From positions 1 to 34,306 of the forward strand of contig WYBJ01000185.1 in the NCBI GenBank assembly GCA_011525945.1: DNA of 34,306 nt. The letters run 5' to 3'. The stretch comes from Burkholderiaceae bacterium. GTDB taxonomy: Bacteria; Pseudomonadota; Gammaproteobacteria; Burkholderiales; WYBJ01. Each line of letters begins with the position of its first letter. The first letter of the stretch is position 1. Shown here one piece after another: positions 26,001 to 34,130 of the stretch. A program made the position numbers and the translations under genes. The notes under the pieces were generated by a model. It saw nothing but the letters and a program-made list of their open reading frames with translations. It ran no database searches and had not been told where the DNA came from.

Positions 26001-26685
26001 CATCGGTCGCCTGCGCGAATTCGACCGTAGCATCGTTCGCGATCGCTGTCTGCAGGCTTGCGGCGGAACCTCGCAGCGTACCCTCGGCCACGACCAGCGG
26101 CGCCGACCACACGTTCGCGCCGCTCAGCGTCAGGGTGCCGGAGCCCGTCTTGGCCAGCGTGGCGGAGGCTGCGATGGCGCCCGAAATCGACAGCGCCGTA
26201 CCGGGTGTGTCGATTCGGGCCTGTTCGGGTCCGATAAAGAAATCCCTGCCGGTAGCGAAACTCGCCGTGACCTGCAGCACGGCATCGCTCAGCGTGACCG
26301 GATTCCCGAGCGCGGCGAGATCGGCATCGGACGCGGCAAGGAAGGTGCTCGAGTAGACGCCGATCAGCGCGCCTAAGTTACCCGGAAAGAAGGAAAAGTC
26401 GGATGATCCGTAGGTGCCGAACCCGGAGCCCGTTCCCGACGGGGGATTTGGCAGCAGGTCGGAGAAGCCGAGCAGCCTCGGCAGCAGCAGATTGAGTCCG
26501 GCTCGTGCCGCTTCCACCTTGAACGCATCAAGCGGCGGCGAATAGGCTTGCAGAACCTGGATACTGGCGGCGTCGAAGGTTTGCGCCGACGCGGCGGGAA
26601 CAGCGGCTATGGCGGCGAACAGCGCCCAGATCGCTGACGCGACCGGGTGCAGGGGTATGTCAGCATCCTCCGCTGCGGCGATCAT
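23026..26685 (-). CDS. Large type V autotransporter adhesin with PATR-type repeats
   Basis: The 1219-residue protein starts with a signal peptide (hydrophobic ASAIWALFAAIAAVPAASA). A passenger of about 900 residues follows, built from repeated beta-strand units of the form K-x-G-x-GTL-x-LSG-x-N-x-Y-x-G-x-T-x-V-x-x-GTL; at least eight are visible. Such PATR repeats fold into a beta-helix exported to the surface. The last 270 residues form a 12-strand autotransporter barrel ending in MRYRW, with aromatic C-terminus as needed for BAM insertion. The start is ATG at 26685; upstream TTG/GTG codons would add a basic extension. The passenger N-terminus (SPPLDAFKVEAARAGLNLLL) is not repeat-like and may be a distinct cap. 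It is probably involved in adhesion or biofilm; no protease motif was seen. Confidence 0.88.
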   Translation of the reverse strand: MIAAAEDADIPLHPVASAIWALFAAIAAVPAASAQTFDAASIQVLQAYSPPLDAFKVEAARAGLNLLLPRLLGFSDLLPNPPSGTGSGFGTYGSSDFSFFPGNLGALIGVYSSTFLAASDADLAALGNPVTLSDAVLQVTASFATGRDFFIGPEQARIDTPGTALSISGAIAASATLAKTGSGTLTLSGANVWSAPLVVAEGTLRGSAASLQTAIANDATVEFAQATDATYGYVMTGAGSVRKTGPGTLTLSGANARGGANSIEQGRVALRGAGSLGGGSVSIAAGATLDLSAVDGDRGIGPLSGDGAIVLGDHRLDTVASIDTTFGGTVSGSGLFGKGGAGKLTLTAANSYSGATIVTEGTLALAGAGRLNFQTALRMNAGTTFDIGAADGERSLGSLDGAGTILLGRNSLAVGGDNTDTVFAGALQGEGALIKRGSGTLSLTGATQHTGPTTIAQGTLLVRAHSLGPDVTNNATLAFLETRSAAIPAEAPVPAGTLHALYPELYVYSGSIAGSGLVVKRGSGVLWLRGTNSYSGGTLIEDGILLGNVRSLQGAIVNNAGLAFYQVADGAYAGSTSGSGILLKYGPGNLTLAGVNAHSGGTAFSGPLTVADDRNLGAANAAVIIAGGTLRTTADIASARPFGLGAGGAILDTGNHAVTLSGAISGPGALTKIGSGTLALSGQNSYAGPTYVQAGTLALNGALASPLIVAAGATLAGTGTVAADVTLAPGATLGVRVDAGGNSTRIGAGSAHIDGALLDIEAQAGAYRARTDYTILTAANGVTGRFGQISANLPFLQPRIQYGTHSVGLALLRNDTAYQAVARTRTQVGIATALGALVSSEDADARLAGTMLDGLTASEARSAFDSIGGVGRATAAIMQQSGQRAVTQQAMSRLGMADTAGGAGNAIALSSVQLAFEESTASDARAIYAAALSAAGMGDATASRRHGFWLRGFGGSGRIDGSAGASDASLRFTGLVAGYDQAFGEHDRFGALAAYSKPKLIQDRPQIRSEADSYQLALYGRFRDERLRIDALAGIGAAAIDDRRVVRAGGLTRTTTSSYDARTVSAYVEAGYAFGDRVIVEPILGLEWSRQRNDGHTENGAGAFNLTEQERHVDSLRSSLGARILRRWHGGAMETTLEARAAWAHEFRSPSALSARFAADSTATAFSVPTLEMPRNSAILGAGVSVTSASAVSFYADVSAELSSGQRVHAFGAGMRYRW

Positions 26686-26866
26686 GCGGGAGTACAGGCG
26701 CGGTGTCGTTCGAGTACGTGCGCTCACGCAATCAACATGCCGCCGCGGCAATCCGCAATCTGTTCAGAGCGTTGAATAAAGGGGCAGCGCGCCGTGTCGC
26801 TTCGGGCGTAGGATTCTCCGACGAATCGACGTCCGACGCGGCGGGCGATCGGCAGTGCCTAGCGCT

Positions 26867-27118
26867 CTAGTGCTTCGGTGTCAGCGCCGAAATGACCCGC
26901 TGCTTGGCGTCGTTGACTTCCTTGATGAAGCCGGGTTGGTGTTGCTCGATGAAATTCGACGCGAGGTCGAGCTTGAGGAGCGCCACCGCGAGCGTGGCCC
27001 ACAAGTCGTCGACTTCCTTGCATTGCTTGGCGAGTCCGACCGCTTCGATGGCCTCATCGAAGAGCTGCTGGACTGCCTCTACGTACTCGGGCGGGACGAT
27101 TTTTTCCATGTGCCGCAT
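26867..27118 (-). CDS. Small helical protein of unknown function
   Basis: This 83-residue protein begins MRHMEKIVPPEYVEAVQQL. It is almost entirely predicted helix with acidic and hydrophobic alternation (DEAIEAVGLAKQCKEVDDLW, LLKLDLASNFIEQHQP). There is no signal peptide, membrane helix or motif known to me. A second ATG three codons on is an equally good start. It lies upstream of the autotransporter on the same strand, about 180 bases apart, and is divergent from dtd. The base composition and residue makeup look like real coding sequence. Confidence 0.6.
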   Translation of the reverse strand: MRHMEKIVPPEYVEAVQQLFDEAIEAVGLAKQCKEVDDLWATLAVALLKLDLASNFIEQHQPGFIKEVNDAKQRVISALTPKH

Positions 27119-27398
27119 TGTCTCAGCTTTGCCGCAGCCCGACAATTCGCGTACGCCTCGGGTTGTCCGCGTGAGATTCGGATTTCGGCGCCCGCAGTCG
27201 CGGCTTGCAGGGTAAGCGGCAGCGGCCGTATGCGCCCCGGATCGGAAGTCGGATTGACGCAGATTGGCGCGCTCAGTATCGTGATGCCCGTGTTGACCGC
27301 GCGCTGCCAAGAGATTCGCTGCATAGGCAGGCCCGCGAGCAGTGGGACGACATGGGACTGGGCGCGGAAGACGACACAATCGGACTACGGCGGACGCG

Positions 27399-27839
27399 AT
27401 GATCGCGTTGTTGCAGCGAGTAGGCCGCGCCAGCGTCGCGATCGACGGCGCAGTCGTTGGTGCGATCGATCGGGGTATCCTCGTCTTTGTCGGCGTGCAG
27501 CGCCGCGACGGCGAAGCGCAGGCGCAACGTCTGGCCGAGCGCGTCCTCGGCTACCGCGTGTTCGCGGACGAACAAGGCAGGATGAACCGCTCGGTGGCCG
27601 ATATCGGCGGTGGCGTGCTGCTCGTGCCGCAGTTCACGCTGGCGGCCGATACCAGCACCGGGATGCGGGCGAGCTTTTCGAGCGCTGCGCCGCCCGAGGA
27701 AGGTCGGCGGCTTTTCGATCGAATGGTGGACGAAGTCCGCAGCCGCTGTACCACGGTGGCAACGGGAGCGTTTGGCGCCGATATGCAAGTCGCCCTGGTC
27801 AATGACGGCCCCGTGACTTTCTGGCTGCAGGCCGATTAG
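27399..27839 (+). CDS. dtd: D-aminoacyl-tRNA deacylase
   Basis: Dtd hydrolyses D-amino acids (and glycine on tRNA-Ala) from mischarged tRNA. The 146-residue protein begins MIALLQRVGRASVAIDG, has the active-site strand LLVPQFTLAADTS (the SQFTLYAD motif of the family) and the Gly-cisPro motif NDGPVTFWL near the C-terminus. Two variations stand out: Ala replaces the usual Tyr after QFTL, and Trp follows Phe in the last motif. They may be lineage-specific. The start is ATG; an upstream in-frame extension has no homology. Aspartate dehydrogenase follows 75 bases later on the same strand. Confidence 0.92.
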   Translation: MIALLQRVGRASVAIDGAVVGAIDRGILVFVGVQRRDGEAQAQRLAERVLGYRVFADEQGRMNRSVADIGGGVLLVPQFTLAADTSTGMRASFSSAAPPEEGRRLFDRMVDEVRSRCTTVATGAFGADMQVALVNDGPVTFWLQAD

Positions 27840-27914
27840 CGCCAGCCCGTAATCATGCGCGAGCGCTTCGACTCCGAGCGACGATAACGCAGTTCCAATT
27901 CGAAAGGGAAAGTC

Positions 27915-28730
27915 ATGCGCATTGCCATAATCGGCGGCGGATGCATCGCGCGATTGATCCTCGAACACCTCGGCAAAGGGGATTTGGGCGACGTGGAAGT
28001 GGCCGCCATCGTGGGACGCAGCGATAGCGCCTCGTGCCGCGCGCTTTCTCGTGAATACGGGGTCGCTTTCGCGAGCGATCTCGATGCGGTCATCGGCGAG
28101 CGCCCCGATGCGATCGTGGAAGCAGCCGCGCACGCCTGGGTGCAGGCACACGCCGAGCAGGTCTTGTCCGCCGGTATCGCGCTGATCGTGCTCTCTGCCG
28201 GCGCGCTCGGCGATGACGCGCTGCGCGAGCGGCTGGAATCCGCCGCTCGCGCAAGCGGTGCGTTGCTGTATGTGCCTTCGGGCGGCATCGGCGCGCTGGA
28301 TGCGCTGAAGGCTGCGGTCATCGCCGGCGCCGACGAAGTCGTGATCCGCTCGGCCAAGCCGCCGCGCGCATGGCACGGCATCCCCTTCGTGCAGGCGCTC
28401 GATGTCGAGCTCGATCGGTTGGAACAGCCGTTCGTTCTGTACGACGGGCCGGCGCGGGCGGGCGTCAAGCACTTCCCGCAGAACGTCAACATCGCGGCGG
28501 TGCTGTCGATGGCGGGCGTGGGCTTCGATCGCACCCGGCTCGTGGCCGTGGCTGATCCCCAGATCTCGCGCAACACCCACACCATCACGGTGAGGGCGCT
28601 GACCGGCGAGATTTCGATCACCCTGCAGAACGTTCCCTCGCCTGAGAACCCGAAGACTGCCTGGCTCGCCTGCTACAGCGCACTGGCCGCGCTCAGACAG
28701 ATGCAATCACCGGTGCGCTACGGGACGTGA
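27915..28730 (+). CDS. nadX: L-aspartate dehydrogenase
   Basis: This 271-residue enzyme has an N-terminal Rossmann fold (MRIAIIGGGCIARLILEHL, dinucleotide-binding G-x-G-x-x-A/G). Its C-terminal aspartate dehydrogenase domain is marked by KPPRAWHG and KHFPQNVNIAAVLSMAGVGF, the latter holding the family's catalytic histidine. It oxidises aspartate to iminoaspartate, which can feed NAD synthesis or hydrolyse to oxaloacetate. Start ATG has AAAGGGAAAGTC upstream. No nadA or nadC gene is seen here, so a catabolic or polyhydroxyalkanoate-linked role, known for AspDH in some betaproteobacteria, remains possible. Confidence 0.88.
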   Translation: MRIAIIGGGCIARLILEHLGKGDLGDVEVAAIVGRSDSASCRALSREYGVAFASDLDAVIGERPDAIVEAAAHAWVQAHAEQVLSAGIALIVLSAGALGDDALRERLESAARASGALLYVPSGGIGALDALKAAVIAGADEVVIRSAKPPRAWHGIPFVQALDVELDRLEQPFVLYDGPARAGVKHFPQNVNIAAVLSMAGVGFDRTRLVAVADPQISRNTHTITVRALTGEISITLQNVPSPENPKTAWLACYSALAALRQMQSPVRYGT

Positions 28731-28888
28731 TCGCGCCCGACGCGATTGCGCGGCGCGCCGACGCCTCCTTCGTCCCGGATCCCTCTCGGTGCGCGAGAGC
28801 AGCGTCGGGTGCGCTGCCGGGACGGGCAGTTTCCCGGGTGGGGGCAGGTGTGCGGGAAGGGCTCCCCTCGCGTCAACGCGCCAATTAG

Positions 28889-29806
28889 ATGAGCACGCGC
28901 CGTGATGCGATCGACTGGATCCTGCTGCTTACGCTGGTCGGGATGTGGGGTTCGTCGTTCTTCTTCATCGAGATTGCGATCCGCTCGATAACGCCGCTCA
29001 CGCTGGTTGCGATCCGTATCGTGCTGGGAGCGGCGCTGCTCTTGGGTGCGATGCGTTTGCTGAAGCTGCCGGCGCCGCGTGACGCGCGCACCTGGGGCTA
29101 CTTCGGCGTGCTGGCGCTGATCGGGTACTGCCTGCCATTCATCTTCATCGCCTGGGGTCAGCAAAGCATCGACAGCGGTCTGGCCGCAATCCTGGTGGGG
29201 TTCATGCCGCTGGCAACGCTGTTGCTCGCGCACCGCTTCGTCGCGGGCGAGCACATCACGGCGGCCAAGCTGGCGGGCTTCACGCTGGGATTTGCGGGCC
29301 TCGCGGCGCTGCTCGGCCCCGAGGCGCTGCGGCAATGGCGTGGGACCGGCACCGAGCTCCTCGGCCAGTTGGCCTGTCTGGCCGGGGCGTTGTGCTATGC
29401 CGGCAATTCGATCGTCACCAAGCGCATGCCGCCCACACACGCGCTCGTCGCGGCCGCCTGCACCACGACGCTGGCGGCCGCAGTCATGCTGCTCGTCGTC
29501 TTTACGCTCGACGATCCGTTCGCACTGCGCCCGGATGCGGCTGCGCTCGCGACCTGCATCTGGCTCGGTGTCGGCCCCACCGCGATCGCGACGCTGGTCT
29601 ACTTTCGACTCATCGCGCGCGCGGGCCCGACGTTCATGTCGCTGGTGAACTACATGAGCCCGGTGGTGGCATTGAGCGCGGGCGCGCTGTTGCTCGACGA
29701 GCCGCTGCGCCCGAGCACTCTGGCCGCACTCGCGTTGATCCTCTGCGGCATCGCGCTGGCGACGCGCCGGGGTGCGCGCAAGCGCACGCGCGCCCGGGTT
29801 GCTTGA
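28889..29806 (+). CDS. EamA/DMT family transporter
   Basis: This 305-residue inner-membrane protein has ten predicted helices in two repeated EamA halves (WILLLTLVGMWGSSFFFIE and GQLACLAGALCYAGNSIVTK begin them). The last helix ends in a basic tail (RRGARKRTRAR), expected on the cytoplasmic side. Members export amino acids or metabolites; the cargo cannot be inferred. Its TGA stop directly abuts the opposite-strand stop of the next gene, sharing the palindrome TGATCA, so no terminator fits between them. Confidence 0.88.
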   Translation: MSTRRDAIDWILLLTLVGMWGSSFFFIEIAIRSITPLTLVAIRIVLGAALLLGAMRLLKLPAPRDARTWGYFGVLALIGYCLPFIFIAWGQQSIDSGLAAILVGFMPLATLLLAHRFVAGEHITAAKLAGFTLGFAGLAALLGPEALRQWRGTGTELLGQLACLAGALCYAGNSIVTKRMPPTHALVAAACTTTLAAAVMLLVVFTLDDPFALRPDAAALATCIWLGVGPTAIATLVYFRLIARAGPTFMSLVNYMSPVVALSAGALLLDEPLRPSTLAALALILCGIALATRRGARKRTRARVA

Positions 29807-30628
29807 TCAGCGGGCCTTGCCGTTCGCCTGCTCGAGCTCGCTGCGGCGAAGCAGCGCGCGGCGATCGATCAGGACGCGATCGAGTGGCCGGATGCCTTCG
29901 GCGAGGCGCCGGAATTCCAGCCCGTGCCGGCGTTCGAGCGCGATGGCGCGCCCGGCGAGGCTCGCCGGTGTTACTGCACCCGGGTCGTCGGCGAAGGCGA
30001 ACACGATGACATTGTCCTCACCGATCGCGCGCAGGCACGCGAGCCGGCCGTCGAATGCACCCGCCAGGCGGCGTAGATACGCCCGCAGCCCTGGATCGTC
30101 GCTCATGTAGTTCACGACCAGTACGCCGTCACGGCGCAGCGCCTGGCGCGCGCAGCGATAGAACGCGTCGGTGCGGATCGAAGGCGCTTGCCGGTGATTG
30201 ACGAAGGCGTCGAGGAAGATGATATCGGCGCTCGCCCGATGCGCCGCGACGTATCGGGCACCGTCGCGCACGATGACGCGAAGGCGCCGATTGCCGAGCG
30301 GGAGATGGAACATCCGATGCGCCGCGGCGACCACGCGCACATCCACTTCCAGCGCGACGATGCGCGTTTGCGGCAGTTGCCGGTAGATGTACTTCGCGAG
30401 CGAGCCGCCGCCGAGGCCGATGAGCGTTACGTCGTGCGGTTCGGGCTGGAACAGCAGGCCCGCCATCATCGCGCGGGTATAGGCGAGCGCGAGGTCGTCG
30501 GGCGCATCCAGGCGCATGGCGCTCTGGATGGCGGTGCCGCCGACATGCAGATGACGCAAACCGGCGGCTTCGCTGAAATGGATACCGGGTGCGCGCTTCA
30601 CGGCGCGCGGCGCACGGGCGCTGGACAC
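29807..30628 (-). CDS. Spermidine synthase-like SAM-fold protein
   Basis: This 273-residue cytoplasmic protein has the polyamine-synthase Rossmann core: VTLIGLGGGSLAKYIYRQL (nucleotide loop), IVALEVDVRVVAAAHRMF (adenosyl-binding acid), DGARYVAAHRASADIIFLDAF (catalytic-type Asp) and VLVVNYMS. The N-terminal beta domain is short, as in the stand-alone 'spermidine synthase' homologues common in proteobacteria whose activity is untested. The substrate is therefore open. The start is GTG at 30628, with another in-frame GTG at 30601 as alternative. A much longer open frame upstream runs antisense to the protease gene and is rejected. Confidence 0.78.
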   Translation of the reverse strand: MSSARAPRAVKRAPGIHFSEAAGLRHLHVGGTAIQSAMRLDAPDDLALAYTRAMMAGLLFQPEPHDVTLIGLGGGSLAKYIYRQLPQTRIVALEVDVRVVAAAHRMFHLPLGNRRLRVIVRDGARYVAAHRASADIIFLDAFVNHRQAPSIRTDAFYRCARQALRRDGVLVVNYMSDDPGLRAYLRRLAGAFDGRLACLRAIGEDNVIVFAFADDPGAVTPASLAGRAIALERRHGLEFRRLAEGIRPLDRVLIDRRALLRRSELEQANGKAR

Positions 30629-30763
30629 GTTCGAGCAGTCGCAGGCAATCGGATCGCGGCGATTGTAGCGGTTCGCGCCGCGGCGGGCAGCCCGCTTGCG
30701 CGCCAGCGCCTGGCTGTTGCCGAGTGGGAACAATCGGAGTGAGCGCCGGAGCACTCTGCTATC

Positions 30764-32170
30764 ATGCGCGCGCTGTACGCATTGGCCTGCATCATGCCGA
30801 ATCGATCCTGCCGCCGCCTCGCGGCCTGTCTCGCACTGGCTTGCACCGCTGCGTTTCCGGGCGTCGTAAGCGCAGCCTTGCCGTTGGCGGAGGGGCGTCT
30901 CGGCATACCGACGCTCGCACCGCTGATCGCCGAGATCACGCCCGCGGTGGTGAACATCTCCACGGTTTCGCGCGCTCCGGCGGAGACCAATCCGCTGTTG
31001 CGCGATCCGTTTTTTCGCCGCTTCTTCGATCTGCCGGACCGTCCGCAGCGCCGGGAACGTGCCGCTGGCTCGGGCGTGATCGTAAACGCCCGCGCCGGCC
31101 TCGTGCTCACCAACAACCACGTCATCCGCGGTGCGCAGGAGATTGTCGTGACGCTGAAGGATCGGCGTCAATTCCGGGCGCAGCTCGTGGGCGCGGATCC
31201 CGGTACCGATATCGCCGTGCTCAAGATCGACGCGCCCGATCTGAAGGCGCTGCGCCTGGGCGATTCCGACCAGCTCAACGTCGGCGACTACGTGCTCGCG
31301 ATCGGTAACCCGTTCGGGCTCGGACAAACGGTCACCTCCGGAATCGTGAGCGCGCTCGGGCGCACGGGCCTCAACATCGAAGGCTACGAAGACTTCATCC
31401 AGACCGATGCGCCGATCAACCCCGGCAACTCGGGCGGAGCGTTGGTGAGTCTGCGCGGCGAGCTGATCGGCATCAACACCGCCATCATCGGTCCTGCCGG
31501 CGGCAGCGTCGGCATCGGCTTCGCGGTGCCGGCCAACATCGCGCGCGCGGTCATGGACCAGATCGTGCGCTATGGCGAAGTGCGCCGCGGCCGACTGGGC
31601 CTGCAGACGCAGGAATTGACGCCCGAGCTGGCGCGCTCGCTCGGTATTGCCACGCTCGACGGCGCGCTCGTGACCGCAGTCGATCCGGGCTCGCCGGCAG
31701 AGCGCGCCGGCCTGCGACGCGGCGATCTCATCGTCGTTGTCAACGGGCATGCGGTGCGTGGGCCAGCCGATTTGCGCGTGAAGGTTGGGCTGGTTCCGAT
31801 CGGCGAAGAAGTCGAGTTCCGGTTCAGGCGCGAGGGGCGAACGCTGGCGGGTCGGGCACAGGTCGCGCCGCCGCAGCAGGCTTCCAGCGTCGATGGCGAG
31901 GCGGTCCCGGAGCTTGCCGGCGCCCAGGTGGCCAATATCGAGCCCGGCATGGCGCTATACGGCCGCATCGAAGGCGCGCTGGTGGCGAAGGTCGATCGCA
32001 GCAGCTCGGCGTGGGCGCAGGGCTTGCGGCCAGGGGACGTGATTTACGCGGTGAACAACCGGCGCGTACGCAATGTCGAGCAGCTCATGGCTGCGTTGCG
32101 GACGGCTCAGGGTGCCCTTTCCGTCAGCCTGGTGCGCGGCGAGTACCGTGTCACCATTCTCGTTCGCTGA
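30764..32170 (+). CDS. degQ: DegQ/DegP-type periplasmic serine protease
   Basis: This 468-residue HtrA protease has a Sec signal peptide ending VVSAALP. The trypsin-like domain carries catalytic H119 (TNNHVI), D149 (TDIAVL) and S223 (NPGNSGGAL). Two PDZ domains follow (about 275-365 and 385-465), the second including GLRPGDVIYAVNNR. It degrades or refolds damaged envelope proteins. The short activation loop is closer to DegQ/DegS-like enzymes than to DegP. The start is ambiguous: ATG at 30764 has GGAG upstream, while ATG at 30794 gives a cleaner signal peptide. A TATCAT (30760-30765) could be a -10, which would favour the later start. Confidence 0.9.
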   Translation: MRALYALACIMPNRSCRRLAACLALACTAAFPGVVSAALPLAEGRLGIPTLAPLIAEITPAVVNISTVSRAPAETNPLLRDPFFRRFFDLPDRPQRRERAAGSGVIVNARAGLVLTNNHVIRGAQEIVVTLKDRRQFRAQLVGADPGTDIAVLKIDAPDLKALRLGDSDQLNVGDYVLAIGNPFGLGQTVTSGIVSALGRTGLNIEGYEDFIQTDAPINPGNSGGALVSLRGELIGINTAIIGPAGGSVGIGFAVPANIARAVMDQIVRYGEVRRGRLGLQTQELTPELARSLGIATLDGALVTAVDPGSPAERAGLRRGDLIVVVNGHAVRGPADLRVKVGLVPIGEEVEFRFRREGRTLAGRAQVAPPQQASSVDGEAVPELAGAQVANIEPGMALYGRIEGALVAKVDRSSSAWAQGLRPGDVIYAVNNRRVRNVEQLMAALRTAQGALSVSLVRGEYRVTILVR

Positions 32171-32179
32171 GCGGCGCGT

Positions 32180-33781
32180 TCAGGCGGGGATCACCGGCAG
32201 CAGCAAGCGCGACGGGAAGCGGCCGCCGAAATGATAGCTGTCGCGCCCCGCCTTGAAGCCGTAGAAGTGCGTGCGATCGCCGTTGCCGATCGTAAGCACG
32301 ATGCGATTGCCGCGGGCGAATCGCCACGACGTGGGCCAGATCTCGATTTCAACTTCGTACACCTCGCCCGGCGTGAGCGGCTCTTCGGACTGGTGTGGAT
32401 GGAACGGGCGCAGTAGCGTGCTCAGGCTGGGCTCGAGCGCGCGCTGCGAGGCCTTCTGCCAGCCACGTGTGACTACCGTCGATCCGGCGGCGCTGTGCTC
32501 TGCGAGCGTCACCGCGATGTCCGCCTCACGCTGGTCGCTGGCGACGAACAGCACCAGCTTGATCGGCCCGCTCACTTCGGTGTCGGCGTCGAGCGGCGGC
32601 GTCTCGAACGCCACCGAACCCATGTCGCGCAAAAAGTCGTTGCGCGGGTATTCCAGCGAGCGAACGTGTTCGAGCTGAGGCTGCTCCGGGCCCAGGCCGT
32701 CGGGACGCAAATAGAGCTCGGTCACGCGCGCGCGCGCGATCGGCCATTGCGCCTCTTCGCGGAAACCCGCGTTCTTGCCCTGGACGTAGATGCGCACCGG
32801 GGCCTCGCGCTCGATGCCGTTGTCCACGCCCTTCAACCAGCGCGCGTACCAGCGTTCGAGCTCGCGCATGAGCGGCTCGGTATGGAAGGTCGCCTGCGCA
32901 TCGCCGCCGAGCATGAGGAGCTTACGCGGAACGTGCGCAATGCGCTCGTATCCGAGCACGTTGCCGCGCGTGTGCAGGCGCACTTTCTCCCAGGCGCCGA
33001 TGGAGTACACCGGCACGGCGATATCGCTCAGGCGCCAGAACGCCGAGCGGGTGCGATAAAACGGCCCATCCAGGCGGTGGCGGATGAGCTCGCCGAGCAC
33101 GTCGAAGCGCATGACATTGGCAGGTGGCTGCGGCTCGAACGCAAGATTGTTGAGATGAATCTGGCGTGCAGCCCAGTTGGCGACGAACTCCTGACTGAAG
33201 AGCCCGCCGTGCCAAGCGAGATCACGGTAGATGTCGACCAGGCCGTCGTAAGGCGCGATGCACGCGAGCGACGGCGGCCGGTTGACCGCAGCGAGCCATT
33301 GCACCTGCGCGAAGTAGCTCTGCCCCAGCATGCCGACGCGTCCGTTCGCCCAGGGCTGCGACGCGGCCCATTCGATGCTGTCGTAGAGGTCGCACTGCTC
33401 GCCCGGGCCGAAGAAGTCCCATTGGCCATTGGTGCTCTCGCCGCTGCCGCGAGCATCGGTGCGCACGACCGCGTAGCCGTGGGCTACCCACCACTCGAAG
33501 GCCGAGGTTTCACGGAAACGGTAGGCAGGATTGGAGGGCAGATGGTCGAGCTTCTTCGGATAGCCGGAGGCGACCAGCAGCACCGGATGGCGCGCTTGCA
33601 CTCGCGGCCGGTAGATATCCGCCGCGAGCCAGCCGCCGTCGCGCATCGGCACGTGCACGTTGCGGTCGACCACCAGGGTATCGGTCGGATGCACCGGGTG
33701 CGCACGCCCGACGCCGGCGGGAAACTCGGCGGTGAAGGGGATGTCGATCGGCCCGGAAGCGCTCGCATCGCGTTCGGACAT
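32180..33781 (-). CDS. CocE/NonD family alpha/beta hydrolase (X-Pro dipeptidyl-peptidase S15-like)
   Basis: The 533-residue protein has the S15/CocE layout. A start strand VHVPMRDGGWLAADIYRP is followed by RTDARGSGESTNGQWDF and a nucleophile elbow GQSYFAQ (S155). The C-terminal jelly-roll domain contains PLDADTEVSGPIKLVLFVAS and ends with HFYGFKAGRDSYHFGG. The family usually has a GPWxH histidine motif; here the corresponding stretch reads MLGGDAQATFHTEPLMRELERW, so the triad assignment is uncertain. Substrates of such cytoplasmic enzymes include acyl esters or peptides. No signal peptide is visible. It is convergent with the protease gene, nine bases apart. Confidence 0.82.
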   Translation of the reverse strand: MSERDASASGPIDIPFTAEFPAGVGRAHPVHPTDTLVVDRNVHVPMRDGGWLAADIYRPRVQARHPVLLVASGYPKKLDHLPSNPAYRFRETSAFEWWVAHGYAVVRTDARGSGESTNGQWDFFGPGEQCDLYDSIEWAASQPWANGRVGMLGQSYFAQVQWLAAVNRPPSLACIAPYDGLVDIYRDLAWHGGLFSQEFVANWAARQIHLNNLAFEPQPPANVMRFDVLGELIRHRLDGPFYRTRSAFWRLSDIAVPVYSIGAWEKVRLHTRGNVLGYERIAHVPRKLLMLGGDAQATFHTEPLMRELERWYARWLKGVDNGIEREAPVRIYVQGKNAGFREEAQWPIARARVTELYLRPDGLGPEQPQLEHVRSLEYPRNDFLRDMGSVAFETPPLDADTEVSGPIKLVLFVASDQREADIAVTLAEHSAAGSTVVTRGWQKASQRALEPSLSTLLRPFHPHQSEEPLTPGEVYEVEIEIWPTSWRFARGNRIVLTIGNGDRTHFYGFKAGRDSYHFGGRFPSRLLLPVIPA

Positions 33782-34130
33782 AGGCGTATGGCTCCGTCGA
33801 TGGCTAGCGCATCTTATCCCGCTTCGTGCCGCGATGCGTCAGGTATGGGTGCGGCGATCGTTCGACGCAGTATGAATGCCGGGCTCGGCGCCCGCGCGGC
33901 CTCGGAGCGGGCGGCTCACCCGGCCGTCACCAGCCGGACTCACCGAACGTGCGCGGCATGAAGAACGCAATGCCGACAACGAGCTGGAACGTGATGGGTG
34001 AGCGCAATGACGCTGCGCTACGAGAGCGCGACAACGGTGTCTGCAGCGGAACCGACGAACTCGCCCGGCCAGCGGCTGCGTAGCGCACTCGACGTGCGTC
34101 GAAGCGATCCAGCTCGCGACGATGTCGAGC
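33782..34130. other. Intergenic region with possible gene remnant next to an insertion sequence
   Basis: No intact gene is seen in these 349 bases. On the minus strand, 33927-34010 reads a protein-like C-terminus (ITFQLVVGIAFFMPRTFG, then ESGW and stop). A second frame just upstream reads WPGEFVGSAADTVVALS before a stop. This could be the frameshifted tail of a decayed membrane-protein gene cut by the neighbouring insertion element, but the match is by eye only. Confidence 0.3.

Noticed and set aside
29807-31750. A single 647-codon open frame on the minus strand
   Set aside because: Only its last 273 codons resemble a protein family. The rest runs antisense through the HtrA protease gene, which is clearly real.
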